This document shows positions 43,650 to 54,546 of a stretch of 64,000 nt of DNA, piece by piece. Under the pieces are notes generated by a model. The model worked only from the letters and a program-made list of their open reading frames with translations. It made no database searches and had not been told where the DNA came from. Made by a program: the position numbers and the translations under genes. Within the stretch, counting starts at the first letter, position 1. Every line of letters starts with the position of its first letter. Source of the stretch: Isoetes taiwanensis (Eukaryota > Streptophyta > Lycopodiopsida > Isoetales > Isoetaceae); contig JAJEKV010000013.1 of assembly GCA_021234155.1 (NCBI GenBank), forward strand, positions 15,045,877 through 15,109,876, written 5' to 3'.

Positions 43650-45010
43650 CAGGAGAGCATAGTATGACAGGGCATAAAGTTGAATGTTCTATGGGCACCT
43701 TGAAGATCACAATTCTGACTACATGCTACAATTCTTCTTCCTGCCAACTTATTAAGATAGTGAAATGCTTCTGCTATGCTTCCACATCAATATACATGAA
43801 TATCAATCAATTTATCAGAACAAGTGTGTGCCTCAATTCACCTTTGATAACATGTCCATGAAAAAGTTCGCTCTCTGAATTAAAATACACAGCGAATATA
43901 TGAATGAAGTAACTTCATTAGGCTTTAGTTTCAATCTTCCCATTTCTTGAAACATTTGAAGTGCCTAATAACCATGCCCACGCTCCAACATATATTAGGA
44001 TTATCTTCACATCACACATGCTCCCACATCTCTCATACAGGCTGCTCCAAGAACTGTATCCATCATAAAAATAGTCCCATATCCCAACTTGCCCTCTTTT
44101 GGAGCTATAAAATGTGCATTATAAAAATTATTGTATTTGATTTTATATCTTCTTTTTCCATGGTATATCTACGGTATATATGGAATATATAACGAATGCA
44201 TAATCATATGTTCAAGTCAAGGTGCAATAAAGAACAACATATTGCATTCAAACATTTTTTAGGTAAAGGTAGCTCATTATATGATCCATTCAAGCAGTTT
44301 ATTAATATTGGAGGTCCGCCTTTTAACAGCATTGAATCCGATTGTCTTTAGTCTCAGAACCTATTAGAATTAGCATGAAACAATACATAGAGAGACACCC
44401 GTGGAAAATTCTGTGATACCCATTAAAGAGGGCTTCATGTCTATTAATAGAACCAAGATAATTACAACAAGAACTAATAAAAGCTTAACTGATCTTTTTC
44501 TATTTTTAACAGCATCCGGACATTAAAGCATAATCTCGATCATTATTTCAATGCACCTCCTTTGCTTATAATGTAGAATCTATACCCAGGGTATTCCTAT
44601 GCTGTAGAAATCTTTTCTTTATAAAGACTCATGGCTTCTTCCCTAGCAGGTATAGTCCATGACACTCCAACCAAGCAAAGATCACATGGGCAACCTTTAA
44701 AACTCCCAAATTTTCCATGCATGTCCGGTAAAGAGCTTCCTACAATGAGATCCGATTCTAGTCCATAATCCAAGATCAGGTTGTGAAAGAACCTTCTCTC
44801 TACTATAGCTCCCAAGGTGCCACATGCCTTCAATAGGTTGGAAAAGACCATTTTATCCCCTCCATTTGCATAATACATGAAGGCACACTAAAACATTTAG
44901 GATGCTCTAAGCTAACACACTTGATATACATATCAATGAAAGTACTTCCCAGAATAATCTACTTAGTCATGATCTTTGACGAAAGTTCTCCTATACCCAA
45001 TGGCAAATAT
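43650..45010 (-). pseudogene. Decayed PPR gene
   Basis: Minus-strand frames hold isolated PPR blocks with stops and shifts between them: STFIDMYIKC near 44930, FSNLLKACGTLGAI with FFHNLILDYGLESDLIVGSS (44878-44597) and ALQMFQEMGRLKLKPNEVTS near 43900-43970. The order fits one old PLS-class PPR gene. No segment longer than ~90 codons is open. It differs from the PPR gene at 36.9-38.8 kb and is probably a separate family member. Confidence 0.65.
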
Positions 45011-45732
45011 CTCTACATGATGAGGATTGCAAAATAGGTATGGATGTCCCGTTTCAAATAATCCTTGCATTTCAAAGTACAGATCAAGAGGAATAATTTC
45101 GCTTCAAGTGATCATTCAGAAGTTGCAAATCTGACAAACAGCACATTAAGGAAATGGGTTATGTTAAAAATCTTGGAGCCAAGAATTTTCAAGATACACA
45201 GTGCAAGATGTACACGGGGCAGTCTATAACCTCTCAACAATACAACAAACATATAGCAGAAATATCCAAGAAATGAGTTCTCTCTACTAGCCACTAATTC
45301 TCTTTTAGAGCAGCAGGATTCCCATTTTTGAACATAAATGCCATGTTAAGATTCAAGCTTCAGTTAGAGCATCTCTGCTGGTGACAAATGAATTAGTTCA
45401 AAAAAAAATAAAGAGCACAAATTTCAAAGTTCGGCAGGATATGCAAGTAGAAGTACATTTAAAATTGTTTTATCTTCAGCCAGAAATTCTTTTGCATGCA
45501 AACATCAATTTACATCAAACACAATATTTTCAACCACAAAAAACAATTTATTTGCAAAAATCTTATCTTTGCATAGTTGTACTATACTAAAGACCTCATA
45601 GTTTCAATTCCTATGTTCCACCTTCATTTTGAAACGTCCCCTTTCATTTTCAAATGTCCTGCTGCTGTCTGCAATATTTAGATTGATGACATGGTACGTA
45701 AGCAAATAAGCACTTTTACAAATGTGTCTACC
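45011..45732. other. Unassigned sequence
   Basis: No convincing frame or repeat. It lies between the PPR relic and the RING frame. Confidence 0.35.
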
Positions 45733-46200
45733 TCAGCCATCATCGCCAGCAAGGTTTATGAACTGTCTAGTGCAATGTGGGCATGATGACATGCTTTTAC
45801 ACTCTTCGCACAAGTCACATCCACAAATCAAGTACGAAAACCCTAGTTTATCACCTACCTTCCCACAGCCCCTGCATCGTACCATGAATTCCCTATTGAT
45901 TGTCTTATGAAACTCTGCCAATAAGTATATTTGATACCTCTCGCAGTCCTCTTTTGCCTCCTCCCCTCTCCCCCCCTCCCCTTTTTTTTTACCTCTTCAT
46001 CAAACTGTCTTACTAGATTTTTAACTTCTTGGTCAAATTGATGTACTAAATATTCCTGCAAACTCTTCATCTTTATTTCAGCCTTCTTTCTCATGTCACC
46101 CTCAAACTCTTCTTTCCACTCTGATATTTTTGTGATAGCTTTCTTATATAACTTTATTTTGAAATTAAATTTGTAATGGTTATAAAAGCATAAAATTGCT
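45733..46200 (-). CDS. Coiled-coil plus RING-like small protein, one frame break
   Basis: Read on the minus strand, a charged helical segment (KISEWKEEFEGD, then EYLVHQFDQEVKNLVRQFDE) runs into an A9/G7 homopolymer stretch near 45965-45990. In the next frame it continues EEAKEDCERYQIYLLAEFHK and ends with a Cys cluster: RCRGCGKVGDK, LICGCDLCEECKSM, CPHCTRQF. The spacing C-x2-C, C-x-C-x2-C-x2-C, C-x2-C resembles a compact RING finger, as in small plant E3-like proteins, but a His ligand is not obvious. Stop at 45733-45735. One base change in the homopolymer would join the halves, so it is either a consensus error or a pseudogene. The true start is unclear and probably lies in another exon. Confidence 0.45.
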
Positions 46201-47960
46201 TTCTAAACTAATTCTGACTTGCATATATTTAGAATTACACGTATAAAGAATATAAAATTTTAATTTTCAGTGATTTGTTAACAAATTTAAAATTTGGCAA
46301 TTAGGATCATTTGTAAATGAAATCTGATGGTTCGATAAGTGGTTGACTTTTAAAAAGTATTTCAAGAAAAGTTTTAGATTGAAATTAAGTAAATGATAAC
46401 GCTTATGTTTTAATAACAAATATTAAATAGTTTATTATTGATGAAATAGAATCTATTGAAAATTAATTAATAATAAACTATTCAATTTTCCTTTTATCAG
46501 AACAAAAACATAATCATTTAGACGTTTCATTTAAAACTTATTTTGAATATTTTGAAAATATAACATATGGTGTTTTCCTTCGTTTCACCGAATAGAAGGA
46601 AAACAAAGTTCTAGAACTGCGGAGGTAGTTAGCAATTAGTTATTTTGTCATTTTCCTCTCTAGCTCCCTATTTAGATTATTTCTCATCAGCTCTTATTGC
46701 ATCTCCCTTAGTTTTCTTTTTTCCCCCCAAGTCCGCGGCACAAGCCAAATCGTCCGTTTGATTTCCTGAATTTTTTGCATCAGTTTTCCTCCCGTCAAAA
46801 AATTAGTACATTTCGGATTTTGGCCGGCAGGCTTTTTGCCAACCGGGGCTCATACCAAAAAAAGAGGGGGGAAATCTTAAAGGTAAAGGGCTTTCCACTT
46901 TTTTTTTGTTCACCTCCGGCATTGGGTTTGCTGGAGCGCAATAGAGTTATTTTGGGTGCTGGAGCCAACTTGAAGCCGGGAGTGTTCTGATCTTCTTATC
47001 TGCTATTTTTTACTTGAAGTGAATCGATGTTATTTGGCCTGGGCGATTATGATTTTGCATGGATGAGAAGGACTTGAAGATAACTCACAGAGCAAGCAAA
47101 GCATAGTTACAACAGGTATCTTCCTTCCACGTTTTTATTGCTATTTGTCTTTTGCTATTCCGTCTTTTTTGCATTTGTTCTTCGGCTTTTCTTTATCAAT
47201 AAAAAACAGATTTTCGTCTTTAAGCATTATATCATTAATAAAAAACAGAGAGGACCCTTTGACTTCATTATTTTATGCTATGTTTCACTTATATGCTTTG
47301 TTTTCTATTCACAAGTAGATGGCATTCGTTTCCTATTTTATGCCATGCATTCTTTTCCATGGCCTTTTTCCCAGCCATTCACCTCTTGTAAATTACAGAC
47401 AGAGCCTATTTTTCTATGCCCTTCAATATTATTAATCGTCTTTTGCATGCAGATCCAATTACATGTGAGTCTTACAACATGGCTCCTATCAAGAACACGA
47501 AAAGAAGAGGAAAACAAATAAGCTTGTTTACAATGCCTGGATTTTGCAAAAATCTATGTAGATAGGTATGAGCTTGCACAAGAGGTTGGTATTCATGTTG
47601 GAGTGATTTTTTTTGGTAATTTGATCCAGGTTGTTTATATTATGATGTTATAAGTGTAACCTTTCCAAAGTTATAATGAGATTCAGATCTATGTGTTTTG
47701 TCGAGTTTTTGTGATTAAACTATGTTGCCATTATGAATTCTATAAGAGAAAAAAAAAATTTACATCTTACTGTTCCGATTGATATGTATAGTAGCAGGAA
47801 CTGGTCGATTGAGAATTTAAAAATCCGGTTAGGATGAGTAACAGAGGAAATTTTCCGGTATGGTGGAAACACTTTGCCCAACACTGCCCCCCCTCCCTTC
47901 CCCCCTCTTTTCTTCCAAATTTGACCTTATTTATTATGACTCTAGCATAGGTTAGTGATC
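46201..47960. other. Unassigned sequence
   Basis: AT-rich DNA with no recognised gene. Frames at 46775-46990 and 47138-47521 (plus) are short, hydrophobic and unsupported. Confidence 0.4.
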
Positions 47961-48045
47961 CCATTATTGTCAGGGTTTTTCCTCAAAAACTGGAAAGGGC
48001 GAGGTTTTTTAATCCCGGCCATAATGGTTTCACTAACTTGTTATC
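47961..48045 (+). mobile_element. SINE-like fragment related to the copia insertions
   Basis: The segment shares an ordered set of blocks (GGTTTTTCC, CGAGG or GAGG, TTTTTTAATCC, ATAATGGTTT-like, ACTARC) with 52105-52195 inside the copia element. Only this ~85-base part is similar. The 3' tail seen in the other copies is absent. Confidence 0.4.
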
Positions 48046-48669
48046 TATATGTATCTGTTTTGGTAATAAGGAGATGTCGAGTCAGCATTAGTTAGCATTA
48101 TTGTCCACATAGTCGTTCTAGGATTTAATCATATAGAGTTCATCTTAAATAAAAACTATGATCTAAATTGAAGTGAAAATTCGTCTAAAGCAACTTTGAT
48201 AACCATCATACTTTTCATCTAAAGATTTACTAGAATAAATTATAAATATCAACAAGAGTTACAATTACATATAATTTTATTATGGCATGCTTGAAGAATA
48301 TCTATTAGTCCAAATTTCGTTAAATATGTCATTCAATGATTGAGTGGAGCAAGTATACACTGGACCTTGTAGAATTCCATCATTCCTCAAATTCCTCCGC
48401 ATTGACGCGACAAATTCCATGCCCCTCGCGCAGATAACTAACTCTTTGTTTTGATTTTTGAAATCCATGTCGACAAATAGTGGGAAAAAAAAGGGGGAGG
48501 GATAAACACAAAGTTGCTGCCCAAACCTTTTCCCTTTCCTATTTCGAGCCTTTTTCCATTTCTAACATATCCTCTATGTTAGTTTGTTGTGGTCATCAAC
48601 TTCAACCATTGAAAGGCAAGGTTGGATCCCGTCTTCCAGGATCACCAGTAGGATCCCGCCCACTTTATT

Positions 48670-48817
48670 GGCTCCCGAAATTGGGTCAAACCGCCAAGCG
48701 GGTTCGCCCAAGCGAACCCCACGGATTCGCCCAGGCGAACCCGTTATGTTGACGTGGCGCTGAGGTGGCGCTACCCACCGGGTTCGCCCAAGCGAACCCG
48801 AACCCGGGTTAAGCCCG
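48670..48817 (+). repeat. Left arm of the fold-back element
   Basis: It starts GGCTCCCGAAATTG and contains three copies of the GGTTCGC..GCGAACC palindrome (about 48700-48718, 48724-48742, 48780-48798), then CCCGGGTTAAGCC. Confidence 0.85.
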
Positions 48818-48970
48818 CTGCCAGTTCGCACGGGGCTGAAACAAGGTTTTGAAATTCTGAATCTAAACTTTCTACAACTTGCACATTAATTCTGTTGGAT
48901 TGCAAATTCCTGGAAATATTTGAACAACTTCTTCACTTATGCTTGAAAACATGGCTACCATCAGGCTCGC

Positions 48971-49630
48971 TCAGGATCGTTCCTTAGAATCACCAAAGCC
49001 CTCTTTCTGTTTTGCTTGTAAGAGTATATGATTATCATCTTCTTCATCGACTTTCTTAGCGGTCATTTCTTGTCTCAGATCTAAATCATTTCTGCCGGAT
49101 TTATTGATATTGCTAAGGTCCAATTGTTCCTCGCCATAGCCAGAAGCTTCAGAAGTAACTCGTAGTTGTGAAGGGGCATCTGTTTGCCATTCAAGAAGAC
49201 CTGCTTCATATATAAATGCCAATCTTGAGGCCGTCCTCCAACGGAGTACTTTAAGCTCCGGCCCTGCCTTTTCATTCTCTTTGAAATCTGCAATTAAATC
49301 CAAAGAATCATTTCCAGCCCTAACTCCGCATTCATCTAAAGACACGTTTGCAGATGAATCTTTGAAAGAATCCAAATTGTTTACAGAATGCAGCGAATCC
49401 AGCAGCGGGACATGGCTGCACCTTTCAGAATCTCCCTTTTTGCAGGCGGCCATGGCAGAGAAAGATTTCTGCATCTTTTTTGCGATTCCGTCACAATACA
49501 ACATAGGGCAGACATCGGCAAGGGATCTTTTTCTGCAAATGGAAGAATTATTCCTGATAGCTCTGATCGCTGGAATAGGCCGGAAGAGCTCCTCCATAGC
49601 CGCCATGCCTCCTGTGCCCCATTGCAGCAT
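48971..49630 (-). CDS. Unrecognised 219-residue protein inside the fold-back element
   Basis: An ATG at 49630 (MLQWGTGG) or the in-frame MAAMEELFRP shortly after opens a frame of 219 codons. The product is mixed and polar, with an Arg/Lys/Cys-rich N-terminal half (SICRKRSLADVCPMLYCDG, KKMQKSF) and an acidic C-terminal half (LKVLRWRTASRLAFIYEAGL, DLDLRQEMTAKKVDEEDDN). I see no transposase motif, signal peptide or membrane segment, and I do not recognise the family. It looks like ordinary plant coding sequence, possibly captured from a host gene. The right arm, with its palindromes, lies directly upstream of the ATG and could supply a promoter or leader. Confidence 0.45.
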   Translation of the reverse strand: MLQWGTGGMAAMEELFRPIPAIRAIRNNSSICRKRSLADVCPMLYCDGIAKKMQKSFSAMAACKKGDSERCSHVPLLDSLHSVNNLDSFKDSSANVSLDECGVRAGNDSLDLIADFKENEKAGPELKVLRWRTASRLAFIYEAGLLEWQTDAPSQLRVTSEASGYGEEQLDLSNINKSGRNDLDLRQEMTAKKVDEEDDNHILLQAKQKEGFGDSKERS

Positions 49631-49643
49631 ATGGCGATGCCTC

Positions 49644-49814
49644 CGGCTTAACCCTGGTTCGGGTTCGCTTGGGCGAACCCGGTGGGTAGTGCCACCTCAG
49701 CGCCACGTCTACATGACGGGTTCGCCTGGGCGAATCCCTGGGTTCGCTTAAGCGAATTTCCTGGGTTCGCTTGGGCGAACCCGACTGGCTCCCGAAATCA
49801 ATTTCGGGAGCCGA
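49644..49814 (-). repeat. Right arm of the fold-back element
   Basis: It is the inverted counterpart of 48670-48817, with four GGTTCGC..GCGAAYY palindromes (about 49660-49680, 49719-49737, 49740-49758, 49763-49781). It ends in its own palindrome, GGCTCCCGAAAT with ATTTCGGGAGCC. Confidence 0.85.
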
Positions 49815-50042
49815 TCGAAGCACCGGTAGGATCCCCTCCTCCAAGATCCCATAGTCAACTACACAGTTAAAGGCTCACTGCGCAGTTTTGAGCCATTTTT
49901 TGGCCAGATTAAAGCTAGATTATCGCAGTGATGCTCGTCTTGCTCCCTCTTTTCGTTCCTACATGCACCTCTGATCCAACCCATTTCGACCAACCTGGAA
50001 CTGATCCCATCCATTTCTTTGGAGAATCAGAGGAGAAAAAAC

Positions 50043-50667
50043 TGTTAGTATTTGAGCAAAATATATTCTTCAATTTAAATGTCTAGCAAGATTAATCATC
50101 GACAACTTGTCTTTGCAAGCAATAAGGGAGCCAAAAGATGGTCACTAATCCCTTATGCCACATCAATCATATTTCCAACAATCTTTAACACCTTCTCAAA
50201 CATTATGATATACTAGAACAAAATAAACTGACCCTGAATCATTGCTCCTGCTTCTGGATAATCATACTCAGTCATGATCAATCATATATATAACTATTCT
50301 TGGTAGATCCGGCGGTTAAGGGGTGGATAAACTTTCCAATCCAAGCTTCTTCTATTATCACCAAATATCCCACAGGCATATCAAAATAAAATTGCCTTTG
50401 AACCATTGAAACCTAACCATGTTAACACGCGTATTTTTTTCACACGTATTTTATACGGCAGAACTGTATATGGGCGCTGAGTGCGAAATACAGCCTTAAA
50501 ATTGGATTCTAAGCGCCTCAATTGCAGCCAGCGCCCCTTTTCAACTTAGATGCTCTTTACATGCATTCACTGCCACTGCTTCTCATGAATGCTCGTATGA
50601 CTTATAGCCTTAGAGGTAACTGCAGAACTCGACTGTCAAAATCACTTATAAGCTGAATATTCTAACA
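50043..50667 (-). repeat. 3' LTR of the copia element
   Basis: 625 bp with matching ends (TGTTAG at one side, CTAACA at the other). On the minus strand it starts TGTTAGAATATTCAGC directly after a polypurine tract, GCTGAAGGAGGAA (50668-50680). A TATATATAT stretch near 50286-50294 could serve as its promoter. The matching 5' LTR is not in the window. Confidence 0.75.
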
Positions 50668-50679
50668 TTCCTCCTTCAG

Positions 50680-52047
50680 CTTATAAGTCCAATATTTTTA
50701 GTTGTTCTTTAAATTTACTGAATTTGGCTTTTGCAAGAGCCTTGGTAAAAATAGCTGCTAACATACCTCATTTGTATGATCCCTTTCATTGCCAGATCTC
50801 GAATAAAATGTATATTTAGCTCAATGTGCTTGGTTCTGTCATGATGAACAGGATTTTTTACTATGGCTATACAACTTTGACTGTCTGTCATGATTTCAGT
50901 GGCTCCTTCTTGATTAAGATTTAACTCTTGCAATAATCTTCTTAACCACACTAATTCTTTAGCTACTAATGAAGAAGCAGCATATTCTGCCTCTGCAGAA
51001 CTCATTGCTATCTTTTTGCACCTCCAAGTTATTGCATTGTCTCCCAAAAATATAACATATCCTGATGTTGATCTTCTGGTACTTAGGTCTCCTCCCCAAT
51101 CTGCATCACTATAGGCAGTTAGTTTTAAATTTTCTGAAGTGTAACATATACCTTGAGTGGATGTTCCTTTGAGATATTTAAGCACCCTTTTTCCTGCTTC
51201 CCAATGATTCCTTGTGGGATTGTGACATCTTCTACTCAATATGTTAACTACATATGCAATGTCAGGTCTTGTGTTATTTGCCAAATACAATAGACATCCA
51301 ACTAAGGCTCTGTAAGGTGTTTCATCCATGTTTGCACTTGGCATGTCCTGTGAGTTTGCTGTGAGAGTATGACCAGGTGTCATGGGAATCTTCACTGCTT
51401 TAGCATCTTCTAAATTAAATCTTTTCACCATATTATCAATATGAGTTTTCTGATACAATTTGATATATTTCTGATCCTTGTCTCTGATGACTTCTATCCC
51501 GGGAATTTTTTAATTCTCCTAAATCTGACATTTGAAATCTGGTTTTCAGAATGTCGTTTGCTTCATTTAGAATCTTCATGGTATTTGCAATCATTATGCA
51601 ATCATCAACATAGAGTGCAATAATGCAAAAATCTTCTCCCTGTTGAAATCTATAAATATTTCCATCATTCTTCAATTTTTCAAACCCATGTTCTTGCAGA
51701 AATTGATTCATATAAAGGTACCACTCTCTTGGGGATTGTTTTAATCCATAGACGGCTTTGTGTAATTTCCATACCTTATTTTCTCCTTGCTCAAAACCAG
51801 GGGCTTGCCTCATGTATGCTTCCTCCTCTAAATTAGCATTTAAAAATGTTGTTTTAACATCCATATGATGTATTTCCATGTTCATAGCATTGGCCATGGC
51901 CAGCAATATTCTGATGCTTGTTAGCTTGACAATTGGAGAATAAGTTTCTTCATAGTCTTTCCCCTTTTTTTGAGTATATCCTTGTGCCACTAATCTGGCC
52001 TTATATCTCTTGCTGCCATCAGGATTTTCTTTTATCCTAAATAACCA
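50680..52047 (-). pseudogene. Copia reverse transcriptase and RNase H
   Basis: Minus-strand frames 51990-51436 and 51458-50715. Blocks: ARLVAQGYTQKKGKDYEETY, PIVKLTSIRILLAMANAMNM, AVYGLKQSPREWYLYMNQFL, CIIALYVDDCIMIAN (the YVDD catalytic site), MSDLGELK, then LVGCLLYLANNTRPDIAYVV, TAYSDADWGGDLSTRRSTSG, SSAEAEYAASSLVAKELVWL and HHDRTKHIELNIHFIRD. A frame change near 51490-51510 and another near 50740 (before FTKALAKAKF) break it. All catalytic Asp residues are present. Confidence 0.92.
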
Positions 52048-52240
52048 TTTACTGAGCCCTCAGTAGTCATTATCTAAGCTTGTCTAGTATCATCATTACT
52101 GCAAAGGTTTTTCCCTTGAAAACCTTTCGAGGCAGGGGTTTTTTAATCCTAGTAGTAATGATTGTACTAGCCCATTGTATGGGTCCCATGACCTATTGGC
52201 CGTGGACGTTAAAAAAACTATTCTATTCTATTCTATTCTT
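52048..52240 (+). mobile_element. SINE-like insertion 1 in copia pol
   Basis: It separates ..LVDLDKSKNIIG from KWLFRIKENPDGSKRYK of copia reverse transcriptase. It ends with GTGGACGTTAAAAAAACTAT and a (CTATT)n tail at 52220-52241. The middle matches 47961-48045, and the 3' end resembles insertion 2. There is no internal ORF. A SINE with a pentanucleotide tail is the best reading; the exact 5' end is not fixed. Confidence 0.6.
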
Positions 52241-52241
52241 C

Positions 52242-53350
52242 CAATTATATTTTTGCTCTTGTCTAGATCAACTAGCTCATATGTTTTTGTCTCTGTAAAT
52301 GAACTTAATTCTTCATTCATAGCTGTCATCCACTTGTCCTTATTTTCACTCTGTTGGACTTCTTCAAAGTTTTATGGTAAATACTCATCTTCTAGTAGTG
52401 CCATTATTTGCTCAAATTCTGGCCCATCATTAGGAACATTCCTTCTACTTCTCCCTTGTTCATCTCTACCATATGGTAGATCCCCTAAATTTGCTTCCTC
52501 TATTAGCCTTTCATCTTGTGTCTTCCTTTTCCTTTTTATTTTTATTTCCTTATTGTCAACATTATCATTAGAAATCTGCTCAGCAGGATTGACTTCTTGT
52601 TGCACATCTTCTTGCTGCATATCAGCATTTTGAGTTATTTCATCATCTTCTACTATATCAAATTTTACCTTTTCATTTTCAGTGCATTCTAGATAATTTT
52701 AAAAGCATAAATTTACCACTAGCATTAGCATTATCTTATCTTATTCTTGGTAGCCTTTTAATATTTGGTTATTGTGTTTGGTGATGGGGCCTAGTCCCCA
52801 GGTTTTAGATGGGCTGTTGCCCTTGCATGTGCCGTCCCATAACCCGTTGGGTTCCCGTGGACATAAAAATTCATCTTATCTTATCTTATCTTATCTTAAT
52901 CTTCTGTCCTTGTTTGTACCTGTGCTTATATAGCACATTTTCATTGAATAAGACATCTCTGCTAATGATAATTGTCTTGTTTGTTGGATTATATATTCTG
53001 TATCCCTTGGATTCCCCATCATACCCTACTAAAAACCCAACCTCAGCTTTGTCATCCAGCTTCCTTCTCAATTCTTTAGGTATATGAGCATATGCTAGGC
53101 ATCCATACACTTTATACTTGTCAAAATTAACTTTTGTTTTAGGATTCCATAACAAACAAGGTAAGTGTCCTCCAATGCTAGTAGATGGCAGATTATTTTG
53201 AATTTCAACACTGGTTCTCAAGGCTTCTTCCCATAATTTGTTTGGTAGACCAGCCTGCTTTAGCATGGATCTTACAGCATCCAATATGGTTCTGTTTTTC
53301 CTCTCTGACGTCTGCATGTTAATTGCCTTTTGATGCCATGCTTTATACAA
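52242..53350 (-). pseudogene. Copia pol: integrase end and linker to reverse transcriptase
   Basis: Frame 53350-52886 gives the end of integrase (ERKNRTILDAVRSMLKQAGL, NKLWEEALRTSVEIQNNLPS, YKVYGCLAYAHIPKELRRKL, VGFLVGYDGESKGYRIYNP). Frame 52620-52372 supplies the acidic/basic linker before reverse transcriptase (KIKRKRKTQDERLIEEANLG, FEQIMALLEDEYLP). Insertion 2 lies between them. Stops and shifts make it inactive. Confidence 0.85.
52696..52897 (+). mobile_element. SINE-like insertion 2 in copia pol
   Basis: It interrupts the frame between ..GQKIKI and LECTENEKVKF. It ends CCCGTGGACATAAAAATTCA followed by a (CTTAT)n tail at 52870-52896. The ~35 bases before the tail resemble those of insertion 1 (CCCATRACCYRTTGG, then GTGGACRTWAAAAA), although the upstream parts differ. 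An inner CTTAT run near 52732-52746 may be the tail of an older copy. Confidence 0.6.
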
Positions 53351-54507
53351 TATAGTCTGAATTTATCAGATAGGTATTCTCCACCTCTATCTGATCTAAT
53401 ACATTTTAGTTTGTTTCCAGTTTCCCTTTCAGATTCAACCACAAACTGTTTAAATGCTTGTAGAGCTTGTGACTTTGTTGCTAGAGCATAAGTTTTGCAT
53501 CTCCTGCTATAATCATCAGTGAAGGTAATAAAATACCTTTTATTAGTTCTGCTTTTGACATTCAAGGGACCACAGAGATCTGTGTGCACCAGTTCTAGCA
53601 CTTGAGTTGCTCTGGTTTGTCTTTTAATAAATGGCAGTCTATTTAACTTGTCTAGAGCATATCCTTCACATATAAACTGATCTGAATTGCTGCTACAAGA
53701 AATCCACCCTTGTTTGATTAAGTATTTCAAATTTTTGCTATTAGTATGAGCTAGACGGTTGTGCCATAGCTCCAGCCTTTCTTCTTTGATTGCATTTACA
53801 CTCACAACACTCAATTCATCTTTGAGATAAATATTACATTGCTTTGATTCAAAAGTGACCTTATAGCCTAGGTCAACCAATTGACTAACTGAAATCAGAT
53901 TTTTGATTATTGTAGGCACACAAAGCACATTTTGTATATTTACAATCTCTCCATTCAAGTCTTCAAGTTGCAGCAAACCTCTACTCTGAATTTTTTGAAG
54001 TGCTCCATTTCCAACTTGTATATTTCGTGAATTTGCACTTGTGAGATTCTTCAGAAGATCAGTAGATTGGACTACTGATCTTTCAGCTCCACTATCAACT
54101 ATCATGTGATCAGATGTGTCAGATCTTATTTTATCAAGAATAGCAAATTCACTAAATACCTCATCATCTTCATCTTCAGAGTTGGTCTTAGATTTTTCAC
54201 TCTGTTGTTCAACAACAAAAGCTTTTTCATAACCTCTTCCTCTACCTCTATAAGATCTGTCCCCTCTGCCATCAGATCTTCCTCTTCCCCTTCCATAATT
54301 CTTTGGAGTTGGACATTTAGAGGCTGCATGACCTCTTCCCCCACATGTATAGCAGTTAAATTCTTTTTTTAATTTTGGACATTCCTTTTGATAGTGACCT
54401 TGCTCATGGCAATGATAGCAAGTCATTTTCTTTTTGACCACTAGCACTTCAGGCTCATTAGATTGCTGCCTTAATATTTTCTTTTGTTCCCATTCAGTTC
54501 TTAACAA
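53272..54507 (-). pseudogene. Copia gag end, protease and integrase core
   Basis: An open minus-strand frame of 411 codons. It has two zinc knuckles (CYHCHEQGHYQKEC and CYTCGGRGHAASKC), an Arg/Gly-rich stretch, the protease active site (MIVDSGAERSVVQ), the GAG-pre-integrase motif (LELWHNRLAHTNSKNLKYL) and the integrase core (HTDLCGPLNVKS, FITFTDDYSRR, CIRSDRGGEYLSDKF). It lacks a start upstream, since the 5' part of the element is missing, and ends in a frameshift at about 53340 (GIKRQLTC). Confidence 0.92.
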
Positions 54508-54518
54508 GATTGCAAATT

Positions 54519-54546
54519 AAACGGGAGTGTTGCAGAACTCCCGTTT
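54519..54546. repeat. Small perfect hairpin
   Basis: AAACGGGAGT and ACTCCCGTTT flank an 8-base loop at the broken right end of the copia element. Confidence 0.7.

Larger units (their letters stand above)
48622..49850. mobile_element. Fold-back element with palindrome-array arms around an open frame
   Basis: The left arm (about 48670-48817) and right arm (about 49644-49814) are inverted copies sharing long near-identical blocks, including GACGTGGCGCTGAGGTGGC. Each arm carries repeats of an 18-bp palindrome of the form GGTTCGCYYRRGCGAACC, three on the left and four on the right, some altered. Outside the arms, GGATCCC-containing segments are partly repeated in direct orientation. The ~830-base interior holds a 219-codon minus-strand frame. 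The architecture resembles a fold-back or Mutator-like transposon carrying host sequence. No transposase or clear target duplication was found. Confidence 0.7.
50043..54507 (-). mobile_element. Ty1/copia LTR retrotransposon, 5'-truncated
   Basis: On the minus strand, a gag end with zinc knuckles, protease, integrase, reverse transcriptase and RNase H are followed by the 3' LTR. Integrase before reverse transcriptase defines copia. The 5' LTR and most of gag are missing to the right of 54507. Two SINE-like insertions (about 52048-52240 and 52696-52897) split pol. Frames are otherwise fairly long, suggesting moderate age. Confidence 0.92.

Noticed and set aside
52078-52265. CTTGTCTAG at 52078-52086 and 52257-52265 as the target duplication of SINE-like insertion 1
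   Set aside because: The right copy lies within copia coding sequence beyond the tail, and the left copy lies within the insertion, so they do not bracket it.
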